Part shown: positions 30,656-39,004 of the stretch, one piece after another
Numbering within the stretch: position 1 is the stretch's first letter
Layout of the letters: every line of letters begins with the position of its first letter
Source: Planctomycetota bacterium
GTDB taxonomy: Bacteria; Planctomycetota; Planctomycetia; Pirellulales; Lacipirellulaceae
NCBI GenBank assembly: GCA_024278955.1
Contig: JAJRSE010000082.1
Coordinates: 1 to 61,974, forward strand
Direction of reading: 5' to 3'
DNA: 61,974 bases
Made by a program: the position numbers and the translations under genes
The notes under the pieces: generated by a model
What the model was told of the DNA's origin: nothing
Seen by the model: the letters and a program-made list of their open reading frames with translations, nothing else
Database searches by the model: none

Positions 30656-32848
30656 ATGAACGACAGCCCACAAGAAAAGGTACAGCTCGGGGACGAACGG
30701 TATGACGTCAGCCGGGATCCTTCTTCAGGTATCTCGGGGATGCCTCCCAACTTAGGCGATGTGCTCCTACGCCATCCGTTTACTTTCCATGGTATCGCTG
30801 GTTCTCAGTCAAAGGTTTACCGCGCTAGCGATGAAGCGATTAACGACAGCTTCGATAACGCGAAATTCATGCGCAATGACACGACGGTCATGGAGTGCAT
30901 TGAGATGCGTCAACGGGCCGTTGCCCTGCTTGACTGGTCGATCGAGCCCGAGGACAGCAAGTCGTCTGAACAGAAAGAAGTCGCGGACATTCTGACAAAG
31001 ATGCTCAACAAGATTCCGCGATTTATGCAGTACCGCGAGAACCTTCTCCACGCTACTTGGTACGGAAAATACGGCATCCAACATAAATGGGGCTACCAGT
31101 GGGTGGCCAAAAAAATGCGACCAATGCCTCTGCGATGGCTTCCGGTGAGCGGTGACAAAATAGTTTTTCGCTACGACGATGGTCTCAACGACCATCGGCC
31201 CGATCAAATTGGCATTCGAGTTGGTGCAGGCATCTACAGCGGTAAAGTGAAGAACGGCATACAGGACTCCATGACACGACGCGGTTTCCGTGGCAAGATC
31301 GAATCGACTGATAGTGGGCTAGCCTATTTTCTCGACACTTGGGAACGCATCTTGCTGGCCGTGCATAAGTACAGGATTGAGGATGGCGAGTACCATGATC
31401 CTGCAAATGCAGGTCGAATTCACGGAATCGGAATCCGGAGTGTTATCTACTGGACGTGGTTCCAAAAGCAGGAAACGCTTGCCAACTTGATGGAATTCTT
31501 GGAGCGATCGGCTTCAGGAATTGAACTCTGGTATTACCCCATGGGCAATGCGGACGGGGAAGCAAAGATGCGTAAGGCTGCCGAGGAGAAAATCGGCAAC
31601 GGACGCAACGTGATTCTTATCCCACGCCCCGCCGGCGAAGATGGCCAGCAGTATGGCGTCGAACACATAGAGCCTGGCATGGCGGGTGCCGAGCAACTCA
31701 AGTCGATCATCACCGAATACTTTGGCCATGCGATCAAGCGCTACATCTTGGGACAGACATTAACTACTGAAGCAAGTGCCACGGGATTAGGATCGAATGT
31801 GGCTGACATTCACCTCGATACTTTCATGCAAATCGTTCGCTACGACTCGATGCTACTTGAAGAAAGCATTGAGACCGAACTTCTGGATCCCATCAAAAAG
31901 ATGGCGTTTCCGTCGATGGCTAGCGAGGACTTCAAGTTCCGGATCCACACGCGTGAAAATGACGCGGAAGCAATCCTGTCAGCGATGCAGATTGCTTACG
32001 ATATGGGACTCAAAATTGATGCTCAACAAATCCGCGATCTTATCGGAGCCCCTAAGCCTGAGAGAGACTCCGAGGTGCTTGACCGCATGGCACAAATGAA
32101 AGCAGAGCAAGACGCCGCGGAGAGCCAAGGAATGGATCCAAGTATAGGAGGAACGCCAGTGCCGGAGATGCCTGAGCAACCGACTGCCTTGCAGGCACCC
32201 ATGGCCAACGCCCCCGCGGAAGCAACAGAACAGGCTGAGTACGTGGCCAATGGAAATCAGAGCGAGAACAGTGACCGACAACGTCTGGTGAGTAGCGATG
32301 CGCCACGGGCTGACCATTATCAGGGTTATCGATACGATGGCGAGTCGGAGCTAGAGGATCGCGTCCATGAGGCTTCTCTTGAAACGGACAAAAATCCAAG
32401 TGAAGAGCAACGACGAGCTGGAAACTATCGAAAGGGACGATTTCATTGGAACGGCCTTGAGTTGGTGATTGAAACACCGGAAGGCGTTAAACGTCGTCCC
32501 GAATGGCCCGAAATGCCGGCCCACTACGGTTACATACGCCGCTACGAAAGTGAGGCGGATGGTGACCATATCGACGTATTCATCGGTCCCAAACCGGATA
32601 TCGAACTGGTTTTCGTGGTAGACCAAGTGAGTAAATCAGGGAGATTCGATGAGCACAAGGTGATTATTGGATGCGAGTCTGAGAAGCAGGCAGCACAACT
32701 CTACAAAGACGCCTACACACCCGATTGGAAAGTGGGCGAGGTAACTGCGATGACAGTCAGTCAGTTCCTGACTTGGCTTGAGGAAGGGGATAGTGGGAAG
32801 CCACTCGCCACTCAGAAGCCACGGACCTCTTGTTCCATTTCAGCGTGA
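30656..32848 (+). CDS. Portal protein (DUF935/Mu gp29-like) fused to a pyrophosphatase-like domain
   Basis: 730 aa. Residues ~60-480 follow the Mu gp29/DUF935 portal pattern, including TTVMECIEMRQRAV, YGKYGIQHKWG and ILGQTLTTEA...GSNVADIHLD. Residues ~580-710 match the phage inorganic-pyrophosphatase-like domain: AGNYRKGRFHWNGLELVIETP, MPAHYGYIRRYESEADGDHIDVFIGP (ends abbreviated as motif), VFVVDQV, GRFDEHKVIIG. The two are joined by a Pro/Gln/Glu-rich linker. The portal forms the dodecameric DNA gate. The role of the appended domain is unknown; if processed by the downstream protease it could be a separate enzyme or internal virion protein. Confidence 0.8.
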   Translation: MNDSPQEKVQLGDERYDVSRDPSSGISGMPPNLGDVLLRHPFTFHGIAGSQSKVYRASDEAINDSFDNAKFMRNDTTVMECIEMRQRAVALLDWSIEPEDSKSSEQKEVADILTKMLNKIPRFMQYRENLLHATWYGKYGIQHKWGYQWVAKKMRPMPLRWLPVSGDKIVFRYDDGLNDHRPDQIGIRVGAGIYSGKVKNGIQDSMTRRGFRGKIESTDSGLAYFLDTWERILLAVHKYRIEDGEYHDPANAGRIHGIGIRSVIYWTWFQKQETLANLMEFLERSASGIELWYYPMGNADGEAKMRKAAEEKIGNGRNVILIPRPAGEDGQQYGVEHIEPGMAGAEQLKSIITEYFGHAIKRYILGQTLTTEASATGLGSNVADIHLDTFMQIVRYDSMLLEESIETELLDPIKKMAFPSMASEDFKFRIHTRENDAEAILSAMQIAYDMGLKIDAQQIRDLIGAPKPERDSEVLDRMAQMKAEQDAAESQGMDPSIGGTPVPEMPEQPTALQAPMANAPAEATEQAEYVANGNQSENSDRQRLVSSDAPRADHYQGYRYDGESELEDRVHEASLETDKNPSEEQRRAGNYRKGRFHWNGLELVIETPEGVKRRPEWPEMPAHYGYIRRYESEADGDHIDVFIGPKPDIELVFVVDQVSKSGRFDEHKVIIGCESEKQAAQLYKDAYTPDWKVGEVTAMTVSQFLTWLEEGDSGKPLATQKPRTSCSISA

Positions 32849-32904
32849 ATCTCTCCTGAGGTACCGTGTTATGACACTGACGCAGCCTAGCTAGCAGGTG
32901 AAAA

Positions 32905-33093
32905 GTGAGCGAAAAAAGCGACCAAAACAAACAGATGAAACTCGAAGCTACTCGACAGCTTCAGCAACTTATCCATTACCTCGAAGGCCACAAAATCAAG
33001 GGCAAAGTCCTCGTGGAGGTCTTCGGGGACAATGGTGTTTTGACGAAAATCCATACTGACATCGGAAATTACATTACTCCGGACCAGATTTAA
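32905..33093 (+). CDS. 62-aa hypothetical protein
   Basis: GTG start at 32905 after GCAGGTG. Charged helix followed by two strands (KVLVEVFGDNGVLTKIHTD). No family recognised. Lies between portal and a terminator leader. Confidence 0.5.
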   Translation: MSEKSDQNKQMKLEATRQLQQLIHYLEGHKIKGKVLVEVFGDNGVLTKIHTDIGNYITPDQI

Positions 33094-33106
33094 TTAGGAA
33101 ATTCGC

Positions 33107-33231
33107 TTGACACAAATCGCCAGACGCGCAGAATGAAACGCAACGGGAAGTTTCCCTGACAACTTAAATTTCCGGCAATCTATAAAAGGCCGGGTTCCTA
33201 TCCATTGCGGATGGGGGCCCGGCCTTTTTTT
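33107..33231 (+). promoter_or_regulatory. Promoter-like site and terminator leader before the capsid block
   Basis: TTGACA at 33107-33112 with only a poor -10 (around 33130-33135). ACAACTTAAATT at 33159-33170 is identical to 17437-17448. The terminator has stem 33187-33194 with 33218-33225, inner hairpin ATCC/GGAT, then seven T. It ends 25 bases before the protease/scaffold start. Third member of the same leader arrangement. Confidence 0.6.
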
Positions 33232-33255
33232 ATTTGCCATGGTTAGCGCGATGCA

Positions 33256-34776
33256 ATGGTTTCACTCTTCAAATCCTCTGACTCTGCTATGCAGTTGCCA
33301 CAAGGCAACGTACGAGAGCCTGGTGATTTCCCAGAAGATGAATTTCTGACCATCGAGAACGTGCCCGTATTTTGCGAGCACGAAACTGTCGCCAGCGATG
33401 GCCGAGAGATTAAATTTGGTTACCACGAACTCAAACTTGTTGCCGATCGATGCAATCGACGAATCGCTGAAACGGGCGATTACGCTGCGATCACCATCGG
33501 CCACACGCCCAGCCCGGAAGCTAAAGCCTCTGGCGCTGCTGACCCCGATTTGGTCGGCTTTGCTGGTCCTTATCGCATGGGTCTTATCGGCGAGCCCGGG
33601 ACTCGGCAGCGACACGCCATTTTGGCTTCTTTCCACATCTACCGCGATGAAGTCGGTCGATACAAGCGACACCCACGACGCAGCCCTGAGTTGTGGCTCG
33701 AAGATCAGTACGAAGAAATGTTCCTCGACCCGATTGCCCTCCTGGGGGCAGAAGCACCGCGTCTCGACTTGGGCCTGCTGTACTCAGCATCGCTCCACCG
33801 AGACAATCGTCGGGTTTGTCTGGAAAAATACTCCACCGTCGCGCCTAGTCCTGGCAATGTGTTTCTGCCGGGAGAAGAGAAGCGATGCTATTCCCCCGAA
33901 GTCAGTGAGGGTTCTGTAATGGACGCAAACGATAATTTAGTTGCAGAGATCTGTGAAGCAATCGGACAGACGGATGAATTCCAGTACCTGAAAAAGCTCA
34001 TGGCGGAAGACTCTGGCGATACCGGAGGTGGCGAAGTCGCTACCGAGACGCCGAGTGCCACGTTGGAAGCTGCAACGGCGCCCGATCCCGTAGTCGAGGT
34101 AGTTCCGCCCGTTGCGCCTTCTCCCGTGGAAGACCCCGAGAAAATGGCCAAGCGATACGAAGCGTGCGACGAAATGGATGAAGAGGAATTCGAAAAGTAC
34201 TCTGCCCACCGAAAAAAACGCCAGTACGAGGCGGATTCGTCCGTCGATGGCGAAGACGTGGTGACTCAAAGTGATGTCGATGAGGGCGCATCCGCGAAGA
34301 ACTATTCGGTCTCCGGACATCGCCAGTCGGTCAACTACCAGAAGCTGCAAACGGAGTTGCGTAAGCAGTCCGACCGTAGTGACCAACTGGCCAATGACCT
34401 ACGGACCGAGATGTCCAAGCGGGTCAATGCTGAGCGGTACCAGCGACTTCAAACCTTGCAGCTCGGCGGGTTTGTCCTCGACCCTGACAAAGAGATCAAG
34501 CGACTTGGCTGCGAGAGCCTCAATGACACACAGTTTGATGCGTCCATTGAAGCGATCACGGAGCACTACCAGCGTATGCCCACGTTGGAACTGCCTTACT
34601 CGCAATCTCCCTCCATGGATGACCCGAGCCGACCTGGCTCGCGGTCTGATCAGGAGCGCTACAGCAAATCTTGTGCTGAAAGGGCGAATACGATTTGCAA
34701 ACAAATAATCGATGGCGGCGGCAAGCCCGACTACCTCGAAGTGCTCAACAAAGTGAAAGCAGGAGAGCCCGAATAG
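33256..34776 (+). CDS. Head maturation protease/scaffold-like protein (Mu gpI-type)
   Basis: 506 aa. The N-terminal ~220 residues (ENVPVFCEHETV, AITIGHTP, GFAGPYRMG, HAILASFHIY, RRSPELW) fit phage head proteases of the Mu I/Z family, in which the scaffold is the C-terminal part. The region 230-300 is acidic/Pro-rich, followed by a coiled coil (~335-410) typical of scaffolds. It would assemble with the capsid protein, cleave scaffold and perhaps other head proteins. Catalytic residues cannot be fixed by eye. ATG 33256 chosen; an in-frame ATG at 33289 is an alternative. Confidence 0.65.
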   Translation: MVSLFKSSDSAMQLPQGNVREPGDFPEDEFLTIENVPVFCEHETVASDGREIKFGYHELKLVADRCNRRIAETGDYAAITIGHTPSPEAKASGAADPDLVGFAGPYRMGLIGEPGTRQRHAILASFHIYRDEVGRYKRHPRRSPELWLEDQYEEMFLDPIALLGAEAPRLDLGLLYSASLHRDNRRVCLEKYSTVAPSPGNVFLPGEEKRCYSPEVSEGSVMDANDNLVAEICEAIGQTDEFQYLKKLMAEDSGDTGGGEVATETPSATLEAATAPDPVVEVVPPVAPSPVEDPEKMAKRYEACDEMDEEEFEKYSAHRKKRQYEADSSVDGEDVVTQSDVDEGASAKNYSVSGHRQSVNYQKLQTELRKQSDRSDQLANDLRTEMSKRVNAERYQRLQTLQLGGFVLDPDKEIKRLGCESLNDTQFDASIEAITEHYQRMPTLELPYSQSPSMDDPSRPGSRSDQERYSKSCAERANTICKQIIDGGGKPDYLEVLNKVKAGEPE

Positions 34777-34850
34777 GCTTAGCTGGCAATCTAAACCACC
34801 GACGACCTGAAAGTTAGAACCCAAACCTACCGAGAAATCCGAGGTAAAAA

Positions 34851-35276
34851 ATGGCCAATACACCCCCACGTATCGTAGCTGGCGGACAGATCCTCCCGTT
34901 TCGATTTTTGAGTCCTGACTCGAGCGCTGATCATCAAGGACTACAGGCGACTGCCAATGGCGAAATCTTTGGTGTTTCTGGCGAAGGAACGAAATACGCT
35001 CCTTTGAGTGACCTAGTTACGACGAATCCTCACGCGGAAGCGGGTGACCCCGTTGACCTCCGAGGCGATGGCGAAGAGGGCATGGTCGAGGCTGGTGCCG
35101 CATTCAGCGCAGGCGTACGGCTAAAGGCTGACGCGATTGGTCGAGCTGTGGCAGTCGCTACGACGGGCACGATTGCTCAGAATTACGGCGGTCGATCTCA
35201 ACAGGCAGCGACCGCTGCTGGTGAGCTAGTTCGCATTTCGGTTGAGACGGGTACTGTCCGTCCAGCCATCGTTTAA
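34851..35276 (+). CDS. Capsid decoration/cement protein (DUF2190-like)
   Basis: 141 aa. Beta-rich, Gly/Ala-rich, with GGQILPFRF, VEAGAAFSAGVRLKADAIGRAV and GELVRISVETGTVRPAIV, as in small proteins that trimerise on capsid surfaces. It lies directly before the major capsid gene, the normal place. Compare the similar protein encoded in the early operon at 5418. Confidence 0.7.
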   Translation: MANTPPRIVAGGQILPFRFLSPDSSADHQGLQATANGEIFGVSGEGTKYAPLSDLVTTNPHAEAGDPVDLRGDGEEGMVEAGAAFSAGVRLKADAIGRAVAVATTGTIAQNYGGRSQQAATAAGELVRISVETGTVRPAIV

Positions 35277-35315
35277 TCCACAAATCAGTTTAACGCGAGT
35301 TTTCTTTACAAACCA

Positions 35316-35368
35316 CGACGGCTAGGGTAGCTCCCGAAAAACCGGATAACCCCATCCGGATGCCGTCG
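35316..35368 (+). promoter_or_regulatory. Structured 5' leader of the major capsid gene
   Basis: A closing stem CGACGGC/GCCGTCG (35316-35322 with 35362-35368) encloses GGG/CCC and CCGGAT/ATCCGG (35342-35347 with 35354-35359), giving a small three-way junction 44 bases before the capsid ATG. No T run, so not a terminator. It may stabilise or process the capsid mRNA. Confidence 0.5.
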
Positions 35369-35412
35369 CAAACAAAAGGGGGCCGTGGGGACGGCTATGG
35401 AGATGAGTTCCC

Positions 35413-36453
35413 ATGGCAACTGCCTATCCAAGTTCGCAAAATACGTTTGTCCGGTCTCACGAGCACTCAGGCAAAATGGTCATCGACTTTGCTCGGAGTA
35501 TTGAAAAGTTCCGAGTCAATCGGTACACGCAAGTCGTGCCGGTTGATAAAGTTGCTGGCTACTATCTCGAGATGACCATCGAAGAGGCAGGGCGTATCCT
35601 CCACGCGGACCTTCGCAACTTCGTGTGGTACGACGGAATGCCTTCCCCCGAGGGTGTTGATGGTAGCGAATCGTTTGAGTTCAAGCCTTTCAACACGACC
35701 CGCTACGCTTATACGTTCAAGCTTGGCGATCTGACGATCAATCAGGCGAGCTGGAATATCCTGGACCAACATTCGTCGATCCACTCCCGACAGGCCATGA
35801 CGGGGCGGACTCAGTTGGCGATCTCCAAGTTGACCAACACGGCCAACTACCCCAGCAACCATGTCATGGACGTGACTGCTATCACGGGCAACACGGGCAA
35901 TTGGGCTCAGTCCACAACCGCTCGGCAAGATATCAAGCGATCCTTGACAACTGCTGGCGAGCAGATTCTTGATAGCACGCTGGCTGCCATCGAGCTGGAT
36001 GATTTGGTGCTGGTCATCAATTCAAAACTGGCTGCTGAGCTGACTCAGAGTCAGGAAATCGTAGACTACATCAAGCAGTCGCCCGACGCCTTGGCACAAA
36101 TCAAAGGTGATCTTCCTGGCGACAACACGATCTACGGCTTGCCTAACAAGCTCTATGGATTTCCTCTTGTTGTTGAGGCAACCCGGAAGGTGACAACGAA
36201 AAAGGGGGCCACGACAGCCCGATCCCAAGTGCTGTCAACGGCTACCCCATTCTTGTGTGCTCGCCCCGGGGGCATTGAGGGCGTCGCTGATGCTCCCAAC
36301 TTCTCGACCTGCGTTTGCTTTGCTCAAGAGGAGCTGTCTGTCGAGACCAAACGGGATGACGACAACCGCCGGACGAAAGGTCGCGTAGTCGACAACATTG
36401 CTTACGAACTAGTTGCTCCTGTTAGCGGAGTGCTGTTCCAAGCAGCTGCCTAA
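35413..36453 (+). CDS. Major capsid protein
   Basis: 346 aa. The position after protease/scaffold and decoration genes and the composition fit an HK97-fold capsid protein: long N-terminal region, then LAAIELDDLVLVINSKLAAEL, YGLPNKLYGFPLVVEATRK, and a C-terminal strand-rich end (RVVDNIAYELVAPVSGVLF). Mu-like head modules have the same order. The family could not be named further by eye. Confidence 0.72.
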   Translation: MATAYPSSQNTFVRSHEHSGKMVIDFARSIEKFRVNRYTQVVPVDKVAGYYLEMTIEEAGRILHADLRNFVWYDGMPSPEGVDGSESFEFKPFNTTRYAYTFKLGDLTINQASWNILDQHSSIHSRQAMTGRTQLAISKLTNTANYPSNHVMDVTAITGNTGNWAQSTTARQDIKRSLTTAGEQILDSTLAAIELDDLVLVINSKLAAELTQSQEIVDYIKQSPDALAQIKGDLPGDNTIYGLPNKLYGFPLVVEATRKVTTKKGATTARSQVLSTATPFLCARPGGIEGVADAPNFSTCVCFAQEELSVETKRDDDNRRTKGRVVDNIAYELVAPVSGVLFQAAA

Positions 36454-36464
36454 GTTTGCCTGCT

Positions 36465-36514
36465 GCCCCGGTCCGCTATGCTTGGTCGCACGGGCCGGGG
36501 CGCTTTGCATTATT
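36465..36514 (+). terminator. Terminator-like hairpin after the major capsid gene
   Basis: A 10-bp stem with one G-T pair (36465-36474 with 36492-36501) followed by a T-rich but broken stretch (CTTTGCATTATTT). It could limit downstream transcription relative to capsid mRNA. Confidence 0.5.
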
Positions 36515-36529
36515 TCAGGACCTACCATC

Positions 36530-37033
36530 ATGGCCGCTTACGCCGATGCCGACGACATGATCGCCCGCTTCGATGAGCGGACCATGAAACAGTTATGCAG
36601 CGATGACAATACTCCGGTAGCGAACCTCTCTGGTGACCCAAAGATGGCCGCTGCTTTGGGCGATGCGACGGGATCGATTAACGCCGCTCTCCAGGTTGGT
36701 AATCAGTACACACCCAGCGACCTCGCATCGCTGACGAGCGAGTCCTCGGATTATCTGAAACGACTCACTTGCGAAATCGCGTTGTCGTACTTGATTCGCA
36801 GACGGCCTGAAAAGTACGGCTCAGCCAGCAAGGAAATCCGAGAGAACGCCGATGCGATTCTTGAGCAATTTCGCCAAGGCGTTCGAGTGTTCGACCTGGA
36901 CGCGAATCTCGGTGCGGGACTGCCAACGGTCGATGGGCCCAGCGCTGTGGATTACCAGCGACTGAATCTGATTCGCGACCGTACTCGCAACACTTACCCG
37001 CACAGAAAATCCAGTTTACCCCTAGGGCGCTAA
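36530..37033 (+). CDS. Head-tail connector, Mu gp36/DUF1320-like
   Basis: 167 aa from ATG 36530. The opening AYADADDMIARFDERTMKQLCSDD is the usual start of the gp36 (DUF1320) family, whose members adapt the portal to the tail. The rest is helical (CEIALSYLIRRRPEKYG). Fits its position right after the capsid gene. Confidence 0.8.
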   Translation: MAAYADADDMIARFDERTMKQLCSDDNTPVANLSGDPKMAAALGDATGSINAALQVGNQYTPSDLASLTSESSDYLKRLTCEIALSYLIRRRPEKYGSASKEIRENADAILEQFRQGVRVFDLDANLGAGLPTVDGPSAVDYQRLNLIRDRTRNTYPHRKSSLPLGR

Positions 37034-37034
37034 A

Positions 37035-37529
37035 ATGGCCGTAACTCCCAAAGTAGCCGGTGCTTGCCAGGTCATGGTAGCCGCCCCTTCGATATCAAGC
37101 GGCGCCCTGCAAACGCTTGGCTACACTCGCAATATGGCCGACATTCGTAAGGAAGCATTTTTCCTAAACGTGCCAGGCGATCAGAATGGTGGAGACGATG
37201 GTCCTCCTGTCGACGTGATCTACTTAGGGGAGACGGCCCTGATCCGGCTGGAGCTGACTAAGTACGAAAGCGTGGTGGCAAACATCGTACGTGCTCGAGT
37301 CGATGGTGGAACGGCCGGTCAATCGGCTGCACCTGGGACCCTTATGTTCTCGGGAGGTGGATCAATGAGATTGCTGCTGAACTCTCCCAACAATCCATAC
37401 AATTTTCCAAGGTGTTTTCCACGCATGCCGATCGAGATCGGTTTGGGCACGAAGTTTTCGTCATTGATTGTTGAATTCGAGGCTCACAAAGATGCGTTCG
37501 GGGTGCTTTACAACGCAGTTACTTCCTAA
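37035..37529 (+). CDS. Probable tail protein (tail tube or terminator)
   Basis: 164 aa, two bases after the connector gene. Beta-rich with AVTPKVAGACQVMV at the start and PIEIGLGTKFSSLIVEFEAHKD near the end. Its place between connector and tail-assembly chaperone fits a tail tube or tail completion protein. No sharp family signature. Confidence 0.55.
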   Translation: MAVTPKVAGACQVMVAAPSISSGALQTLGYTRNMADIRKEAFFLNVPGDQNGGDDGPPVDVIYLGETALIRLELTKYESVVANIVRARVDGGTAGQSAAPGTLMFSGGGSMRLLLNSPNNPYNFPRCFPRMPIEIGLGTKFSSLIVEFEAHKDAFGVLYNAVTS

Positions 37530-37550
37530 CCTCAAGCAAGTAGGCAAACT

Positions 37551-37985
37551 ATGCTAAGGCTCATTATTGATTGGTTCCGAAGACGCAGGCGGAATCGCCA
37601 GCGCCAGCTCTTCTCTTTTTTTGACGGTCGTCGCACGCGCCGCATCGACCCGATGCGAGTCTATCGCGACCTCGACATGCACCCACGTTTCACTTGGGAC
37701 ATGGGAGAGTTGGTCGAAGCGAGTGATCCAGAGGCAACGATCATCGTAGCCGATGCGACTGCCGACGTGTTCGGATTGACTAAATGGGATCCAAGCACGG
37801 GTTCTGGTCTAACGACCGCCGAGCTGCTTGCAATTCTCTGGGAATACTGTGCGTACAACGAGGACCTAAAAAAAAAGTCCAACGATGGTCTGATATTGCC
37901 GCCTGCTACGGAATCGAAGCCCTCGAATGCGGAGGAGGTCCAGGCCGGGGCTACGAAATCCTGTATGGGATGTACCTCAACTTAG
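37551..37985 (+). CDS. Tail assembly chaperone, short form (gpG-like)
   Basis: 144 aa in frame 0. Basic N-terminus, then VYRDLDMHPRFTWDM and GLTTAELLAILWEYCAYNEDLKKK. The tail after the A run is probably not the main product of the second frame: the ORF that continues downstream (to 38170) lies in the -1 frame. By position this is the phage gpG/gpGT pair that wraps the tape measure during tail assembly. Confidence 0.65.
   Translation: MLRLIIDWFRRRRRNRQRQLFSFFDGRRTRRIDPMRVYRDLDMHPRFTWDMGELVEASDPEATIIVADATADVFGLTKWDPSTGSGLTTAELLAILWEYCAYNEDLKKKSNDGLILPPATESKPSNAEEVQAGATKSCMGCTST
37868..37877 (+). other. Programmed -1 frameshift site
   Basis: Nine A then G. In frame 0 the codons are CTA AAA AAA AAG, containing the slippery heptamer A AAA AAG (37871-37877). 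A one-base slip back joins the 37551 frame to the frame that stays open to 38170. Confidence 0.75.
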
Positions 37986-38170
37986 AGCGGTCGGAGTTTC
38001 GCAAGGCAGCCCGTGTGACCTTGGGTATCGATGAGGCCTTCTCGGAGGTCAGGAGTCTGGCGTTTTTGGTTGCTCAGACCGTTGACCCGCTTTTAGCAAC
38101 TGTCCAGCAAGAACGACAGCAAAAAGAATCGGACGCAAACAGGAAAACGTCAGAGGAAGAGAAAAACTAA
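37876..38170 (+). CDS. Tail assembly chaperone, frameshift extension (gpT-like part)
   Basis: Reading frame -1 relative to the gpG-like gene. After the slip the product reads KKK-VQRWSDIAACYGIEALE ... YEILYGMYLNLERSEFRKAARVTLGIDEAFSEV, then a charged tail. It has no own good start, which supports expression by frameshift. The fused protein would be ~206 aa from 37551. The tape-measure-like gene starts on its stop (TAATG). Confidence 0.7.
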
Positions 38171-39003
38171 TGCCTTTGCCACTGATACCACTGTTCGGAG
38201 CCTTGCTTCGTAGCGCAGGGACTGCCGCGGCTTCCTTTGGCGCCCGCGCTGGTGCTGGAGCAATGCTGCGATCTGCAGGTAGTAGCGGTATAGCCCGAGG
38301 CATTGCGAGTTCTTTCTTCAACCGAGGCGACGACGAGCAAGAACCAGAGCGTCGCAGAATGTTCCGCAACCCGTTTCGTAGGCGAGAAAATCCCGATCCA
38401 CCAGAGTCACCAAGTGCATTTCCAGCATCAATGCACTCCAGCTACCGACCACCGCCACCGCCACCGCCAGGTCCTTTGAGAACGACGTTGGGACTGGGAC
38501 TGGGAGCCACCAAGGCAGCGATAGCTATGGGATTAGCATCAAAGGCAGCAACCGGTTTCGCACAGATACTCAACGATCGTGCGAGCAACGGACTGCGTGT
38601 ATTCAATACGCAGATTGCCGCTCTAGCTGCCAGGAAAGAAGTTTTTCAAATCCGGCAAAATGTACGGCGTGGAAACCGTGTCGCGGGAACAACTTCGACC
38701 CTAGGCGATGCGCTGATGCGAAACTCAAAAGCCTATGAGCCCTACCAAGCCCTAGGAGAAAACCTACTTAATTTTGGCGCTACCATCGTGACCGACATCT
38801 CCACTTGGGCAGAAGGCATTTTGGAGAGTGTTGGGATCCGGGCGATGGTCGAAGGAATTAACGATTGGCTTGGTAGCAATAAAAGCAACAAAGGCAACAA
38901 GGACCTTGTCGACTGGCTGCTGAAAGCAAAAGACGGCGGTTTTGTCGACGGTAACGAGATGCTCAACCGGCGTCCTGACGAGCATCAGGGAGGTCGTTTC
39001 TAG
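38170..39003 (+). CDS. Tail protein, possibly short tape measure
   Basis: 277 aa. Gly/Ala-rich hydrophobic N-terminus, a Pro-rich stretch of seven Pro (~94-100), helical middle with hydrophobic segments (GLGATKAAIAMGLASKAATGFAQIL), and a basic end. It follows the frameshifted chaperone, where the tape measure gene normally lies, but is much shorter than usual, implying a short tail or a separate role. Confidence 0.5.
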   Translation: MPLPLIPLFGALLRSAGTAAASFGARAGAGAMLRSAGSSGIARGIASSFFNRGDDEQEPERRRMFRNPFRRRENPDPPESPSAFPASMHSSYRPPPPPPPGPLRTTLGLGLGATKAAIAMGLASKAATGFAQILNDRASNGLRVFNTQIAALAARKEVFQIRQNVRRGNRVAGTTSTLGDALMRNSKAYEPYQALGENLLNFGATIVTDISTWAEGILESVGIRAMVEGINDWLGSNKSNKGNKDLVDWLLKAKDGGFVDGNEMLNRRPDEHQGGRF

Positions 39004-39004
39004 C

